Shown piece by piece: positions 18,548-26,630 of a DNA stretch of 64,000 bases; the stretch's first letter is position 1, and every line of letters starts with the position of its first letter. A program made the translations under genes and the position numbers. This DNA is from Treponema phagedenis (GTDB lineage Bacteria; Spirochaetota; Spirochaetia; Treponematales; Treponemataceae), in assembly GCF_008153345.1 (NCBI RefSeq), contig NZ_CP042818.1, positions 1,054,001 to 1,118,000 of the forward strand. Reading direction: 5' to 3'. Under the pieces are notes generated by a model. That model was not told where the DNA came from, ran no database searches, and saw nothing but the letters and a program-made list of their open reading frames with translations.

Positions 18548-18548
18548 A

Positions 18549-19196
18549 TTATTTTTCTCCGATAAAAATATTTTTATACGATAGATATGAGCCAAGATAT
18601 AGGGCGGCAAAAATTTCTGTATGCTTTTTTTTATCTTTTTCAATTTGTGTGTAGAGTGTTTTGGGGATAGGCATAATTGCCGTTTCATCTTTTTTTATGC
18701 CGTGTACATGAAATTCAAGTTTTTCATCAGGCAGTATTTTTTCAAAGTAAATGCTTGCTTTTTTTACATCAAGATTTTTTGCACCTTCAAGAATGAAAAA
18801 TTTCACCGCTTCGATTGTTTCAGGATTGAGATTATTGCGTAAAGCGCTGAGCCGATCGACAAGTTCGGGATAGCCGATAACCGGCGTTTGATCTTTTTTT
18901 ACATAGGTGTTTTCTATTTCTTTATCGGTTTTACTGTCAATCATTTTTTCTCCCGCACAAGAGGAAAGGCATTCAATTCTATCCTGTTCGGGGGCAAATA
19001 AGAGTTTTGTTTTTTTTGCCTTCCAGATAAATTCTGTTTTTAATTCCATATTGATTTTTGAACGGCAGGAAGGACAAATAAAAGATAAGAATTTACCGTT
19101 TATAATATCATCGATGAGCTGAGGATTATCATCAAGGGAAAGAGTTTTTTTATACTCAATTTCAAAACTATAATCACATTTACATTTAATTTTCAT
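18549..19196 (-). CDS. CpXC-domain protein
   Basis: Residues 1-60 contain C-K-C near the start and C-P-S-C near residue 42, the paired Cys-x-Cys / Cys-Pro-x-Cys arrangement of the CpXC domain, thought to bind metal. A helical region follows. No catalytic motif is seen and no function is known to me. It lies between rseP and the beta-propeller gene with gaps of only a few bases, so it is co-transcribed. GAGGT precedes the ATG. Confidence 0.7.
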   Translation of the reverse strand: MKIKCKCDYSFEIEYKKTLSLDDNPQLIDDIINGKFLSFICPSCRSKINMELKTEFIWKAKKTKLLFAPEQDRIECLSSCAGEKMIDSKTDKEIENTYVKKDQTPVIGYPELVDRLSALRNNLNPETIEAVKFFILEGAKNLDVKKASIYFEKILPDEKLEFHVHGIKKDETAIMPIPKTLYTQIEKDKKKHTEIFAALYLGSYLSYKNIFIGEK

Positions 19197-19203
19197 ATCT
19201 ACC

Positions 19204-20559
19204 TCATTTTTTTAAGAAAAAACTCATATCGCTCCAGAGTGCAAAAATAAAAACAGTTGCAATAAAGGCAAAGCCGATAAATTGCACATAGTATAGTATG
19301 CGTGGATGAATTTGTCTTCGCGCAATGAGCTCAATTATTGCAAAAAATATCAAGCCTCCGTCTAAAACGGGAATAGGCAAGAGATTCATTAAAAATAAGG
19401 ATACGCAAATTATGGCAATAAATTCGGAAAGGCTTGAAAGGCCGGTGAGAAAGCTTTCTTTAAATCCGTATTCTGCAATATCTCCTATCATATGGGTTAT
19501 TCGTAAAGGTCCTGAAACCGCTTCGCGCAATTCCACTCCTTTAAAAAGTAATGAAAGACTTTGCAAAGTTAAAAAAAACATTTCTCCGGTTGACTTTGCT
19601 CCATCGATGATACTTGAGGGAAAACTTTTACCGGGAACCGTAACTGTTTGCGATTCCCAGAAGATTCCTAAATCAATAGAGCCGTTTTCGGTACGAATTA
19701 TCGAAAGCGTTTTTTCTTCTTTTTTGTTATCTCTTACAATAGTGAAAACCGCTGTTTTATTTTTAACATCTTGGAGGAGGTAGGAAAGTTGTATAAGATG
19801 TGCAACTTCTTGTCCGTTAAGTGCAACTATTCTGTCTCCGGCTTGTAATCCTGCCCGATCCGCAGCTCCGTCTTCTCGGATTTTAGCTATTTTTAAGGGC
19901 ACATAATAAAAAATTCCCAACTGACCTGCACCGGTTTTTGTGTTTAATTCCGGAGTAATCTTTTTGTGTATAATTTCTCCGTCGCGGCGTATGGTAAAGT
20001 CCAATTGTTTTTGAGGATTTATCATAATCTCTTTTTGTATGTCAGTGAAAGTATCTGTTTTTTTATCGCCTATTTGAATAATTTCATCACCGTCTTTAAG
20101 TTCGGCAGTTTTTGCGGGGGAGGTATTTGTCTGTCGGTAAAGATACACCGGGGCAATTTTATTACTGAATGTTTGATAATTTGTTCCTATGGAAGAAACA
20201 ATAGCGAGGGCTAGAACTGCCATAAGAAGATTTGCAAAAGGGCCCGCGAAAGCAATGATAATCCGTTTTAAAGGGCCAACCGAATACAGTGAGCCTTCTT
20301 CCGCCGGAATTGTAGAAAGCTTTTGATCAAGGGCTTGCTGAAATGCTTTTTCTCCCTTCATGCCGCAATATCCGCCCAACGGAATGGCGGAAATTCTATA
20401 CTCGGTTATACCTTTTTTTTTGCGAAACAGTACCGGTCCCATGCCGATGGAAAAAGTTTCCACCACCACACCGCAAAGTCGGGCTGCAATAAAATGCCCC
20501 AGCTCATGAAAAAAAACTACAACACTGAGAACCACTAAACCGATTAGAATCTTTATCAT
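19204..20559 (-). CDS. rseP: RseP-type site-2 intramembrane metalloprotease
   Basis: RseP-family proteases cut transmembrane anchors of regulators and signal-peptide remnants. The zinc motif H-E-L-G-H is at residues 18-22 in the first transmembrane segment. The second active-site motif (P-V-L-D-G-G) is near residue 398 in a C-terminal transmembrane segment. Between them are one to two periplasmic PDZ domains (one includes A-G-L-Q-A-G-D-R-I-V-A-L-N-G). The length of 451 residues fits. It follows dxr by eight bases; I recall the same order in T. pallidum (TP0600 and TP0601). Confidence 0.93.
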   Translation of the reverse strand: MIKILIGLVVLSVVVFFHELGHFIAARLCGVVVETFSIGMGPVLFRKKKGITEYRISAIPLGGYCGMKGEKAFQQALDQKLSTIPAEEGSLYSVGPLKRIIIAFAGPFANLLMAVLALAIVSSIGTNYQTFSNKIAPVYLYRQTNTSPAKTAELKDGDEIIQIGDKKTDTFTDIQKEIMINPQKQLDFTIRRDGEIIHKKITPELNTKTGAGQLGIFYYVPLKIAKIREDGAADRAGLQAGDRIVALNGQEVAHLIQLSYLLQDVKNKTAVFTIVRDNKKEEKTLSIIRTENGSIDLGIFWESQTVTVPGKSFPSSIIDGAKSTGEMFFLTLQSLSLLFKGVELREAVSGPLRITHMIGDIAEYGFKESFLTGLSSLSEFIAIICVSLFLMNLLPIPVLDGGLIFFAIIELIARRQIHPRILYYVQFIGFAFIATVFIFALWSDMSFFLKK

Positions 20560-20567
20560 CTTGTATA

Positions 20568-21689
20568 TTACCTTTGTATGTTTTGCAGTATTTTTTGTGC
20601 ACGACTGCGTGCTTTCGCATCTGCCTGCATTACTGTTTGAAAATCAGCCGGTATGGCAGACCAATCATCAGATAAAACTTTTTCAGTTATATATGATATG
20701 TCAATAAAAGAAATTGCTCCTTTTATAAAAGCGGCTACAGCTTCTTCGTTTGCTGCATTAAAGGCAATAGGGTAGGCTGCCATTTTTTTTGCCGCTTCAA
20801 AACCGAGTTCAAGCATCGGAAAATCTTTAAGCCGAGGCGGTTCAAAATGAAGCGCAAAAGTTTTTGTAAAATCAAGCGGCTGCAAATACTGCGGAGCCGC
20901 TTGGGGATCGCTCAGTGCGTTAAAAATAGGATTTCTCATATTCGGCGGAGAAAGTTGCGCATATATTTCGCCGCTTATTGTTTGTATAAGAGAATGTACA
21001 ATGCTTTCAGGATGTACGGTTACGGTAATGCGATCCGCCGGCATTGAAAAAAGATTTACCGCTTCAATTACTTCCAATGCCTTATTTGCCAATGAGGCGG
21101 AATCAATTGTAATCTTGGTTCCCATATTCCATGTCGGATGTTTTAAAGCATCTTCCAAAGTGATGTTTTTCAGCTCCTCTTTTGTGCGGGTTCTAAAAGG
21201 TCCCCCCGATGCGGTAATAATAAGACGGTCAACGATTTGTTTTCCATGTGCTTGTATAAGCTGATAGAGGGCAGAATGCTCAGAGTCAACGGGAATGATT
21301 TTTGTTTTTTCTTTTTCGGCAAGTTTTTGCAATAGCGCACCGGCCATTACAATACTTTCTTTATTTGCAAGAGCCAGTTTTCGGTGTGTTTTAATTGCTT
21401 CTACCGAGGCAAAAAGCCCCGCCGCCCCCGAAATGCCGTTTACAACAATATCAGCTTCGGTGGACTCAAGCATTTTACGCAGCTGTTCTCTGCCTTCTTC
21501 TTCGGTATCTTTGAATGTTATTGCCCAGCTTTTTAAATCAAATTCTTTTTTCAGTAATTCAAGATATTGTATATTACGGTGAACCGACACTCCTGCAAGT
21601 TCAAAAAGATCCGGAAAGTGTCGAATAATGTCAATTGTTGAAGTTCCGATAGAGCCGGCGCAACCAAGTACAATAACTTTTTTTCTCAT
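20568..21689 (-). CDS. dxr: 1-deoxy-D-xylulose 5-phosphate reductoisomerase
   Basis: Dxr converts DXP to MEP with NADPH, the committed step of the non-mevalonate pathway. The N-terminus carries the dinucleotide-binding G-C-A-G-S-I-G (usual form G-S-T-G-S-I-G). A-N-K-E-S near residue 110, P-V-D-S-E-H-S-A near residue 138 and A-S-G-G-P-F-R are the NADPH/metal/substrate motifs. A length of 373 residues is typical. It sits in the uppS-cdsA-dxr-rseP run, where uppS uses the pathway's products. Confidence 0.95.
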   Translation of the reverse strand: MRKKVIVLGCAGSIGTSTIDIIRHFPDLFELAGVSVHRNIQYLELLKKEFDLKSWAITFKDTEEEGREQLRKMLESTEADIVVNGISGAAGLFASVEAIKTHRKLALANKESIVMAGALLQKLAEKEKTKIIPVDSEHSALYQLIQAHGKQIVDRLIITASGGPFRTRTKEELKNITLEDALKHPTWNMGTKITIDSASLANKALEVIEAVNLFSMPADRITVTVHPESIVHSLIQTISGEIYAQLSPPNMRNPIFNALSDPQAAPQYLQPLDFTKTFALHFEPPRLKDFPMLELGFEAAKKMAAYPIAFNAANEEAVAAFIKGAISFIDISYITEKVLSDDWSAIPADFQTVMQADAKARSRAQKILQNIQR

Positions 21690-21692
21690 ATA

Positions 21693-22538
21693 CTATCTCA
21701 TAAACAATAAAAACGAAAAATAAAACACGGGCACTCCGAGCGTGATAGAATCAATACTATCCATAATGCCGCCTCTTCCTAAAATTGCCTTTCCCGAATC
21801 TTTTACGTTTGCCGAGCGCTTTATAATGGATTCAATAAGATCTCCGATAATTGCGGCTATGGCGGTTAAAAATGAGGTGGTGATAATACCGATAAACGAT
21901 ATCTGTAATTTATGCTTAAAAACAGTGTAGGCAAGGATCCCGACTAAAACAGAGCTGAGAATACCGCCGACAAAGCCGGCAATACTCTTTTTAGGACTCG
22001 CGGGAATAAACCCTCTGTTGTTTTTTCCTAAGGCCATGCCGAACACCCATGCAAGAGAATCGCAGGCAAAGATTAAAAGTAAAAATAAGCATAAAACGAT
22101 TTTTGCATTATTCCAACGCGCAATAAGAGAAAAGAAAATGCTGAACGAGCTCGGATAAAGTGCGAGAAAAAAAGCGGTAGATATTCTTTCTATTGAAAAA
22201 CTAAAATCACCGGAGAACGAGATAAAAAATTCAATGAGCAGAATAGTGATAAAAACAGAAAAAACAATAAAAAGTAATAGCGGGCCGGGTACTAATTTCC
22301 ATGTAAAAAGATAACTCAAAATCGGAATAATGAGTCCTAAAATGATGGAAATAAGAGGCGGATACGTTTTTAATTTTTGAGATACAATCTTTTGCATTTC
22401 CGATACCGCAATAATAAGCACAATGAAAAGTTCAACATGAAAAACTAAAAAATGGTTGTGCGGGAAAAGATAAATTGAACCGACTATGAGCGGTACGCCG
22501 ATAAGAAAAACAGTAAGGCGTTCAAGAATCTTTTTCAT
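21693..22538 (-). CDS. cdsA: Phosphatidate cytidylyltransferase
   Basis: CdsA makes CDP-diacylglycerol from phosphatidate and CTP for phospholipid synthesis. The 281-residue product is almost wholly hydrophobic, with about eight membrane segments. The family's C-terminal signature is visible (K-D-S-G-K-A-I-L-G-R-G-G-I-M-D-S-I-D-S, near residue 240). The start overlaps the uppS stop by four bases. Confidence 0.93.
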   Translation of the reverse strand: MKKILERLTVFLIGVPLIVGSIYLFPHNHFLVFHVELFIVLIIAVSEMQKIVSQKLKTYPPLISIILGLIIPILSYLFTWKLVPGPLLLFIVFSVFITILLIEFFISFSGDFSFSIERISTAFFLALYPSSFSIFFSLIARWNNAKIVLCLFLLLIFACDSLAWVFGMALGKNNRGFIPASPKKSIAGFVGGILSSVLVGILAYTVFKHKLQISFIGIITTSFLTAIAAIIGDLIESIIKRSANVKDSGKAILGRGGIMDSIDSITLGVPVFYFSFLLFMR

Positions 22539-23215
22539 GTAATACCTCCAAATCTGCGGTCTCTATGTTTATAGCTTTGTAATGCTTGGTGTAGATCATC
22601 TTCTGTAAAATCAGGCCAAAGCGTATCGGTAAAATATAACTCCGCATAGGCGGTCTGCCAAAGCAAAAAATTACTGATCCGTTTTTCTCCGCCGGTGCGT
22701 ATTAAAAGGTCAACATCCGGAAGCGGGTAATCAAGATATTCTGAAAAGGAACTCTCGGTTATTGAATTAATTTTATCGGCAGGAATTTTTTGCAACGCTC
22801 TAATGATCTCATCTTTTCCACCGTAGTTGATTGCAAAAACCACTGCAGTTCCCGCATGATGTTTTGTTTTTTCGGTAACATCGCTTATTTCTTTTTGGAT
22901 ATCTTTTGGCAAAGCTGAGAGGTTCCCAATGTGAATCATGCGAATATTGTTTTCCACATAAAATTGAAATTCCGCTCTAAGATGTTTTTTGATTAGTCTC
23001 ATCAAAAAACCGACTTCTTCGGTGGTACGTTTCCAGTTTTCGGTAGAAAATGCATATAGGGTTATATAAGGAATCTTAAGAGCGGAAACCGCTTTTACAA
23101 TTTTTTTTGCGGTTTCATAACCTTCCTGGTGTCCCCGAGATCTGTATAGTCCCCGCTGTTGTGCCCACCTGCCGTTTCCGTCCATAATAATTGCTATATG
23201 CTCAATTGTTTTCAA
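22535..23215 (-). CDS. uppS: Undecaprenyl diphosphate synthase
   Basis: UppS elongates farnesyl diphosphate with cis isoprene units to the C55 carrier used for peptidoglycan. The catalytic Asp12 lies in I-M-D-G-N-G-R-W-A near the N-terminus. The C-terminal L-I-R-T-G-G-E-x-R-x-S-N-F-L-L-W-Q substrate-binding block is intact. The 226-residue length is slightly short but normal. It overlaps frr by four bases and cdsA by four bases. Confidence 0.95.
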   Translation of the reverse strand: MKTIEHIAIIMDGNGRWAQQRGLYRSRGHQEGYETAKKIVKAVSALKIPYITLYAFSTENWKRTTEEVGFLMRLIKKHLRAEFQFYVENNIRMIHIGNLSALPKDIQKEISDVTEKTKHHAGTAVVFAINYGGKDEIIRALQKIPADKINSITESSFSEYLDYPLPDVDLLIRTGGEKRISNFLLWQTAYAELYFTDTLWPDFTEDDLHQALQSYKHRDRRFGGIT

Positions 23216-23766
23216 TCGTCCAGAATTTCCTTTTCTTTTTCCGCTAAGATCGTATTGATTTCCGATATGTGCGCATCGGTTGCTTTTTGAAACTTTTCTT
23301 CCGCAGTTTTTAAATCATCTTCACTTAAAGAACCTTCTTTTTGCAATTTTTTTGCTTCTTCAATGCCGTCCCGTCGGATGTTTCTAATAGCGATTCTGCT
23401 TTGTTCTGCAATATTTTTCGCTTGTTTTGCAAGTTCCTTTCTTCGATCTTCGGTAAGCGGCGGAATTGCAATTCTGATAATTTTTCCGTCATTTGAAGGA
23501 TTAAGCGAAAGTTCTGATTTTAAGATTGCTTTCTCAATATTCGGAAGCAAAGATTTATCCCATGGCTGGATAACAACCAGTCGTGCTTCCGGAATAGAAA
23601 TACTTGCCACCTGATTTAAGGGGCTTAATTCTCCATAGCATTCAACTCTGATTTTTTCAAAAAGAGAGGCGGATGCACGTCCTGTCCGCAACGTGTTAAA
23701 ATCATCCTTTAAAGCGGCAATAGATTTTTTCATTTTTTCTTCATAACTTGTATGAATATCGTTCAT
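23212..23766 (-). CDS. frr: Ribosome recycling factor
   Basis: RRF, with EF-G, splits post-termination ribosomes. The 184-residue length and the long-helix pattern are standard. Family motifs are L-R-T-G-R-A-S near residue 28 and the central N-D-G-K-I-I-R-I-x-I-P-P-L-T-E-D-R-R-K-E-L. A Shine-Dalgarno (GGAGG) is present before the ATG. It lies downstream of tsf with a 169-bp gap that includes a hairpin. Confidence 0.96.
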   Translation of the reverse strand: MNDIHTSYEEKMKKSIAALKDDFNTLRTGRASASLFEKIRVECYGELSPLNQVASISIPEARLVVIQPWDKSLLPNIEKAILKSELSLNPSNDGKIIRIAIPPLTEDRRKELAKQAKNIAEQSRIAIRNIRRDGIEEAKKLQKEGSLSEDDLKTAEEKFQKATDAHISEINTILAEKEKEILDD

Positions 23767-23892
23767 GGTTTTTCCTCCACTGCTTGTATATGATTATAGC
23801 AATTCAATCGGTTTAGGGTAAAAAAGTTTGAACCTTGTCCCTGTTTATGTAAGCTTTATTTTAAACGTTGAATAATAGCTAAATATAAATAG

Positions 23893-23925
23893 AAGGATTT
23901 CCCAAGCAATGCTTAGAAAATCCTT
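23893..23925 (-). terminator. Hairpin after tsf, possible attenuator
   Basis: AAGGATTT (23893-23900) pairs with AAATCCTT (23918-23925), with a smaller AGCAATGCT inner dyad. The U-tract on the minus strand is poor (CTTCTATTT), so it may only reduce read-through from tsf into frr. Confidence 0.4.
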
Positions 23926-23935
23926 TTTACGCAAG

Positions 23936-24775
23936 TTATTTTACACCTAAATGATAAATGATAAGTTTTGACAGGGAGAGCTTTGCTCCTGCCTGCTTTC
24001 CTATTTCTTCCATCTTTTTTGCTACAGAAACCTTATCATCCTTTACAAAAGGTTGCTCTAAAAAACAAATCTCAGCCAAGTGTTTTTTAAGTTTTCCCTG
24101 CACAATCCCCGTTTTCACTTTTTCGGGCTTGTCCAACTCCGCAACCTGTCCGTTGAATATTTCAAGTTGTTCATCAATATATGTTTGATCAACATCTTCG
24201 GGTTTAATATAAAGTGAAGGAAAGGCTACCGCATGAAGACAACAATCATGCGCAAAGGTTTGCACATCCTCATTTGAAAAAATTTCAGGTTTATCCGCTT
24301 TTAGAACAGCAATAACGCCGCTTTTTTTGTCAAAGTGCACATAGGTTGAAATATATTCATCCGCGGCCGCTTTTACTAATGTTACGCGGGAAAGAGTCAT
24401 GTTTTCTCGAACTCTTGTAGCAAGATCGAGAATTTTATCATTTAATTCGGGGGTTACTTCGGTAAGCTCATTTGTAAAAGCGGTATTTGCGATATCTTCA
24501 CCGACAGCGATAAAGTCGGCATTTTTTGCAACAAAGTCGGTTTCGCAGGTAAGTTCAACCATCGCCGCTTTTTTAGCATCGTGTTTAATAACGATGATCC
24601 CTTCCGAAGTTGCCCGGTCGGCGCGTTTTTCTACCGCAGCCAAACCTTTTTCTTTTAGGTATTTTTCCGCTTCATGCGCATCTCCGTTGCAGGCTTGCAA
24701 TGCTTTTTTGCATTCCATCATTCCTGCCCCCGTTTTTTCACGGAGCGCTTTTACATCCGCTGCTTTAATATCCAT
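23936..24775 (-). CDS. tsf: Elongation factor Ts
   Basis: EF-Ts is the nucleotide exchange factor for EF-Tu. The N-terminal UBA-like domain is clear (V-K-A-L-R-E-K-T-G-A-G-M-M-E-C-K-K-A-L, residues 8-26). It is followed by the T-C-E-T-D-F-V-A-K-N motif near residue 75 that contacts EF-Tu. A length of 279 residues is normal. It follows rpsB, the usual partner, across a 274-bp gap (24776-25049) in which I see no clear terminator. Confidence 0.96.
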   Translation of the reverse strand: MDIKAADVKALREKTGAGMMECKKALQACNGDAHEAEKYLKEKGLAAVEKRADRATSEGIIVIKHDAKKAAMVELTCETDFVAKNADFIAVGEDIANTAFTNELTEVTPELNDKILDLATRVRENMTLSRVTLVKAAADEYISTYVHFDKKSGVIAVLKADKPEIFSNEDVQTFAHDCCLHAVAFPSLYIKPEDVDQTYIDEQLEIFNGQVAELDKPEKVKTGIVQGKLKKHLAEICFLEQPFVKDDKVSVAKKMEEIGKQAGAKLSLSKLIIYHLGVK

Positions 24776-25049
24776 TAGTATACTCCTATAAAAAATTTTG
24801 AGGAATTATTACATTCCGAAAAAAGTTTTGTATTTGCTTGTGTAAGACAAAAACTTTTAGCCCTAAAAGTCTTACAAAACGACGATCATTCGCATGTAAA
24901 AACAAATGCGAATCCGCCCGATGCACAAGCGAATTATATAACGCAATTGCCTGTACATCTTCTTAATTTAATTATTAAGCTTAAGAAAACTTGCGGAAGC
25001 GTGTAAAAAGTATTTACACCTGTCCGCAACAACAAAAAGTGTAAAAACC

Positions 25050-25928
25050 TTATTTATCCTCGTATAATTCGTCTTCGTCAAAAGGATCCGCATCTTCGGA
25101 CTCTTCTTCGGAAGCTTTTGTTTCTTCCGTCGGGGTATAATTGGAATAGTCTGTTATTTCCTCTTCTCTATCCTGATAGGGATTAATTTCTGAATCGGAA
25201 AATCCTTCTTCATCATCTTGGAGATTTTCAATTATTTTGAGTCCCGTTTCGTTGTCCGCTTCGATAACCGCATTTGCGATAATTTGAGTAAAAAGGGAAA
25301 TAGCTCTGATGGCATCATCGTTGCCGGGGATAGGGTAGTCAATACCTTCGGGATTGCAGTTTGTGTCTACTACCGCAATAATCGGTATATTCATTTTACG
25401 TGCTTCGTTGATGGCAATTGTTTCTTTTCGGGTATCAATAATAAAAATGATTCCGGGTAAATCCTTCATCTCTTTGATGCCGCCGAGGTTTTTTTCAAGT
25501 TTTGCCTTTTCTTTTTGCAGCGATGCGATCTCTTTTTTTGTGAGACTGTCAAAAGTTCCGTCAACTTCCATCTTTTCAATTCTTTTTAAGCGGCCGAGGC
25601 TCTTTTTAATAGTGCTGAAGTTTGTCAGCATACCGCCGAGCCAGCGATTGTTTACATAAAACATGCCGCAGCGCTCCGCTTCTTTTGCGATTGTTTGCTG
25701 TGCCTGTTTTTTTGTGCCTACAAAAAGAACCGATTTACCGTCAGCCATTGTTTTGCGCACTGCATCGTAGGCTTCGCGAATTGCGGTGATGGTTTTTTGT
25801 AAATCAATAATATGGATCCCGTTGCGTTCCGCAAAAATATACTTTTTCATACGGGGATCCCACCGTCTTACCTGATGTCCGAAATGAACGCCGGATTCAA
25901 GCAGGTTTTTCATGGTTACTACTGCCAT
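25050..25928 (-). CDS. rpsB: Ribosomal protein uS2 with acidic C-terminal extension
   Basis: S2 is a late-assembling small-subunit protein needed for binding S1 and mRNA. The N-terminus ([20 protein letters not shown]) and the W-L-G-G-M-L-T-N motif are typical. The length of 292 residues exceeds the usual 230-260 because residues of about 236-292 form an acidic tail containing a D-P-F-D motif that also occurs in the CarD tail of this window. The operon continues with tsf. Confidence 0.96.
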   Translation of the reverse strand: MAVVTMKNLLESGVHFGHQVRRWDPRMKKYIFAERNGIHIIDLQKTITAIREAYDAVRKTMADGKSVLFVGTKKQAQQTIAKEAERCGMFYVNNRWLGGMLTNFSTIKKSLGRLKRIEKMEVDGTFDSLTKKEIASLQKEKAKLEKNLGGIKEMKDLPGIIFIIDTRKETIAINEARKMNIPIIAVVDTNCNPEGIDYPIPGNDDAIRAISLFTQIIANAVIEADNETGLKIIENLQDDEEGFSDSEINPYQDREEEITDYSNYTPTEETKASEEESEDADPFDEDELYEDK

Positions 25929-25943
25929 GTATTACTCCTTCAC

Positions 25944-25960
25944 GAGTTTATACTAAACTC
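25944..25960 (-). promoter_or_regulatory. Hairpin in rpsB leader
   Basis: GAGTTTA-TAC-TAAACTC is a perfect 7-bp stem starting 16 bases upstream of the rpsB ATG, close to the Shine-Dalgarno. It could take part in leader control of rpsB, but it is short. Confidence 0.3.
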
Positions 25961-26059
25961 ATCCTTCTCTATTTCACCAAAGTGCAATGCACCCGGGAGA
26001 TTTGCTCAAGAGTATACATAATTTTCGCTTAAGTGTATAGAGCTAAGAAAAAAAATCAG

Positions 26060-26111
26060 AGTACATGTTGTGAAAAATAAAAATCGTATATTCACGAGCG
26101 TTGCGGTTTGA
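26060..26111 (-). repeat. About 50-bp dyad repeat, copy 1 of 3
   Basis: Read on the minus strand it begins TTCAAACCGCAACGC and continues GTGAATATACGATTTTTATTTTTCAC. It matches 52957-53010 and 59025-59077. This is the most diverged copy. Confidence 0.55.
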
Positions 26112-26159
26112 AGCTCACGGAAAATCGGCTTTTCCATCGCCGGCAGGAACTACGAACAC

Positions 26160-26439
26160 TGTACAGCGTTTTGTAATTAACTTCCTGTTATACAAATCAG
26201 AGTAACAACAATAAGGGACTGCGGATTTAAGCATTCCTATGGTAAATTGCCCACCGTTGCGCCGTGTCGGGCTCTTTTTTATAATTTATAATAGGGAGTT
26301 TTTAAACTCGTAGCACTGATTTAATCAAGAATACTAAAAATCAAGGCGTGGCGGTGGTTCCACGCAAAAACTAACCTGGAATTTTTTTACGATTTAACTG
26401 TGTTAAAAAACGAATCGACTTATTAAAAAAACGTATACT
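26160..26439 (+). repeat. Multi-hairpin repeat, copy F
   Basis: It starts GTACAGCGTTTTGTAATTAAC, continues with the same CTTCCTGTTATACAAATC block as copy A, and ends TTATTAAAAAAACGTATAC. The GGCGTGGCGGTGG part is present but no clean ANGGA hairpin remains. Confidence 0.75.
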
Positions 26440-26546
26440 CGCTGAAGTATCCGTACTGAAATGCGTGTGCGAAACTATACATAAAAACTAACTCTATATC
26501 CTTATTTTTTTTCTATAGTTTTATAGCTGAATAAGGTACTAATTAC

Positions 26547-26575
26547 TTGACATGTTATAAAACATACGGTATTAT
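26547..26575 (+). promoter_or_regulatory. Efflux operon promoter with internal dyad
   Basis: TTGACA, 17-nt spacer, TATTAT. Inside the spacer the dyad ATGTT-ATAA-AACAT (26552-26565) could be an operator for a repressor. No regulator gene is adjacent. Confidence 0.65.
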
Positions 26576-26594
26576 CAGTCTATATGACAGAGAC

Positions 26595-26630
26595 GATAAG
26601 GAGAATCGCTGTGATAAGGAGAATCGCTGT
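26595..26630 (+). promoter_or_regulatory. Tandemly duplicated Shine-Dalgarno unit
   Basis: The 18-bp unit GATAAGGAGAATCGCTGT occurs twice, back to back and identical, ending directly at the ATG at 26631. Each unit carries AAGGAG. The second copy is at normal spacing; the first is 18 bases further upstream. Confidence 0.9.

Noticed and set aside
24776-25049. tRNA or structured RNA between rpsB and tsf
   Set aside because: No cloverleaf or strong stem was found; only weak short dyads.
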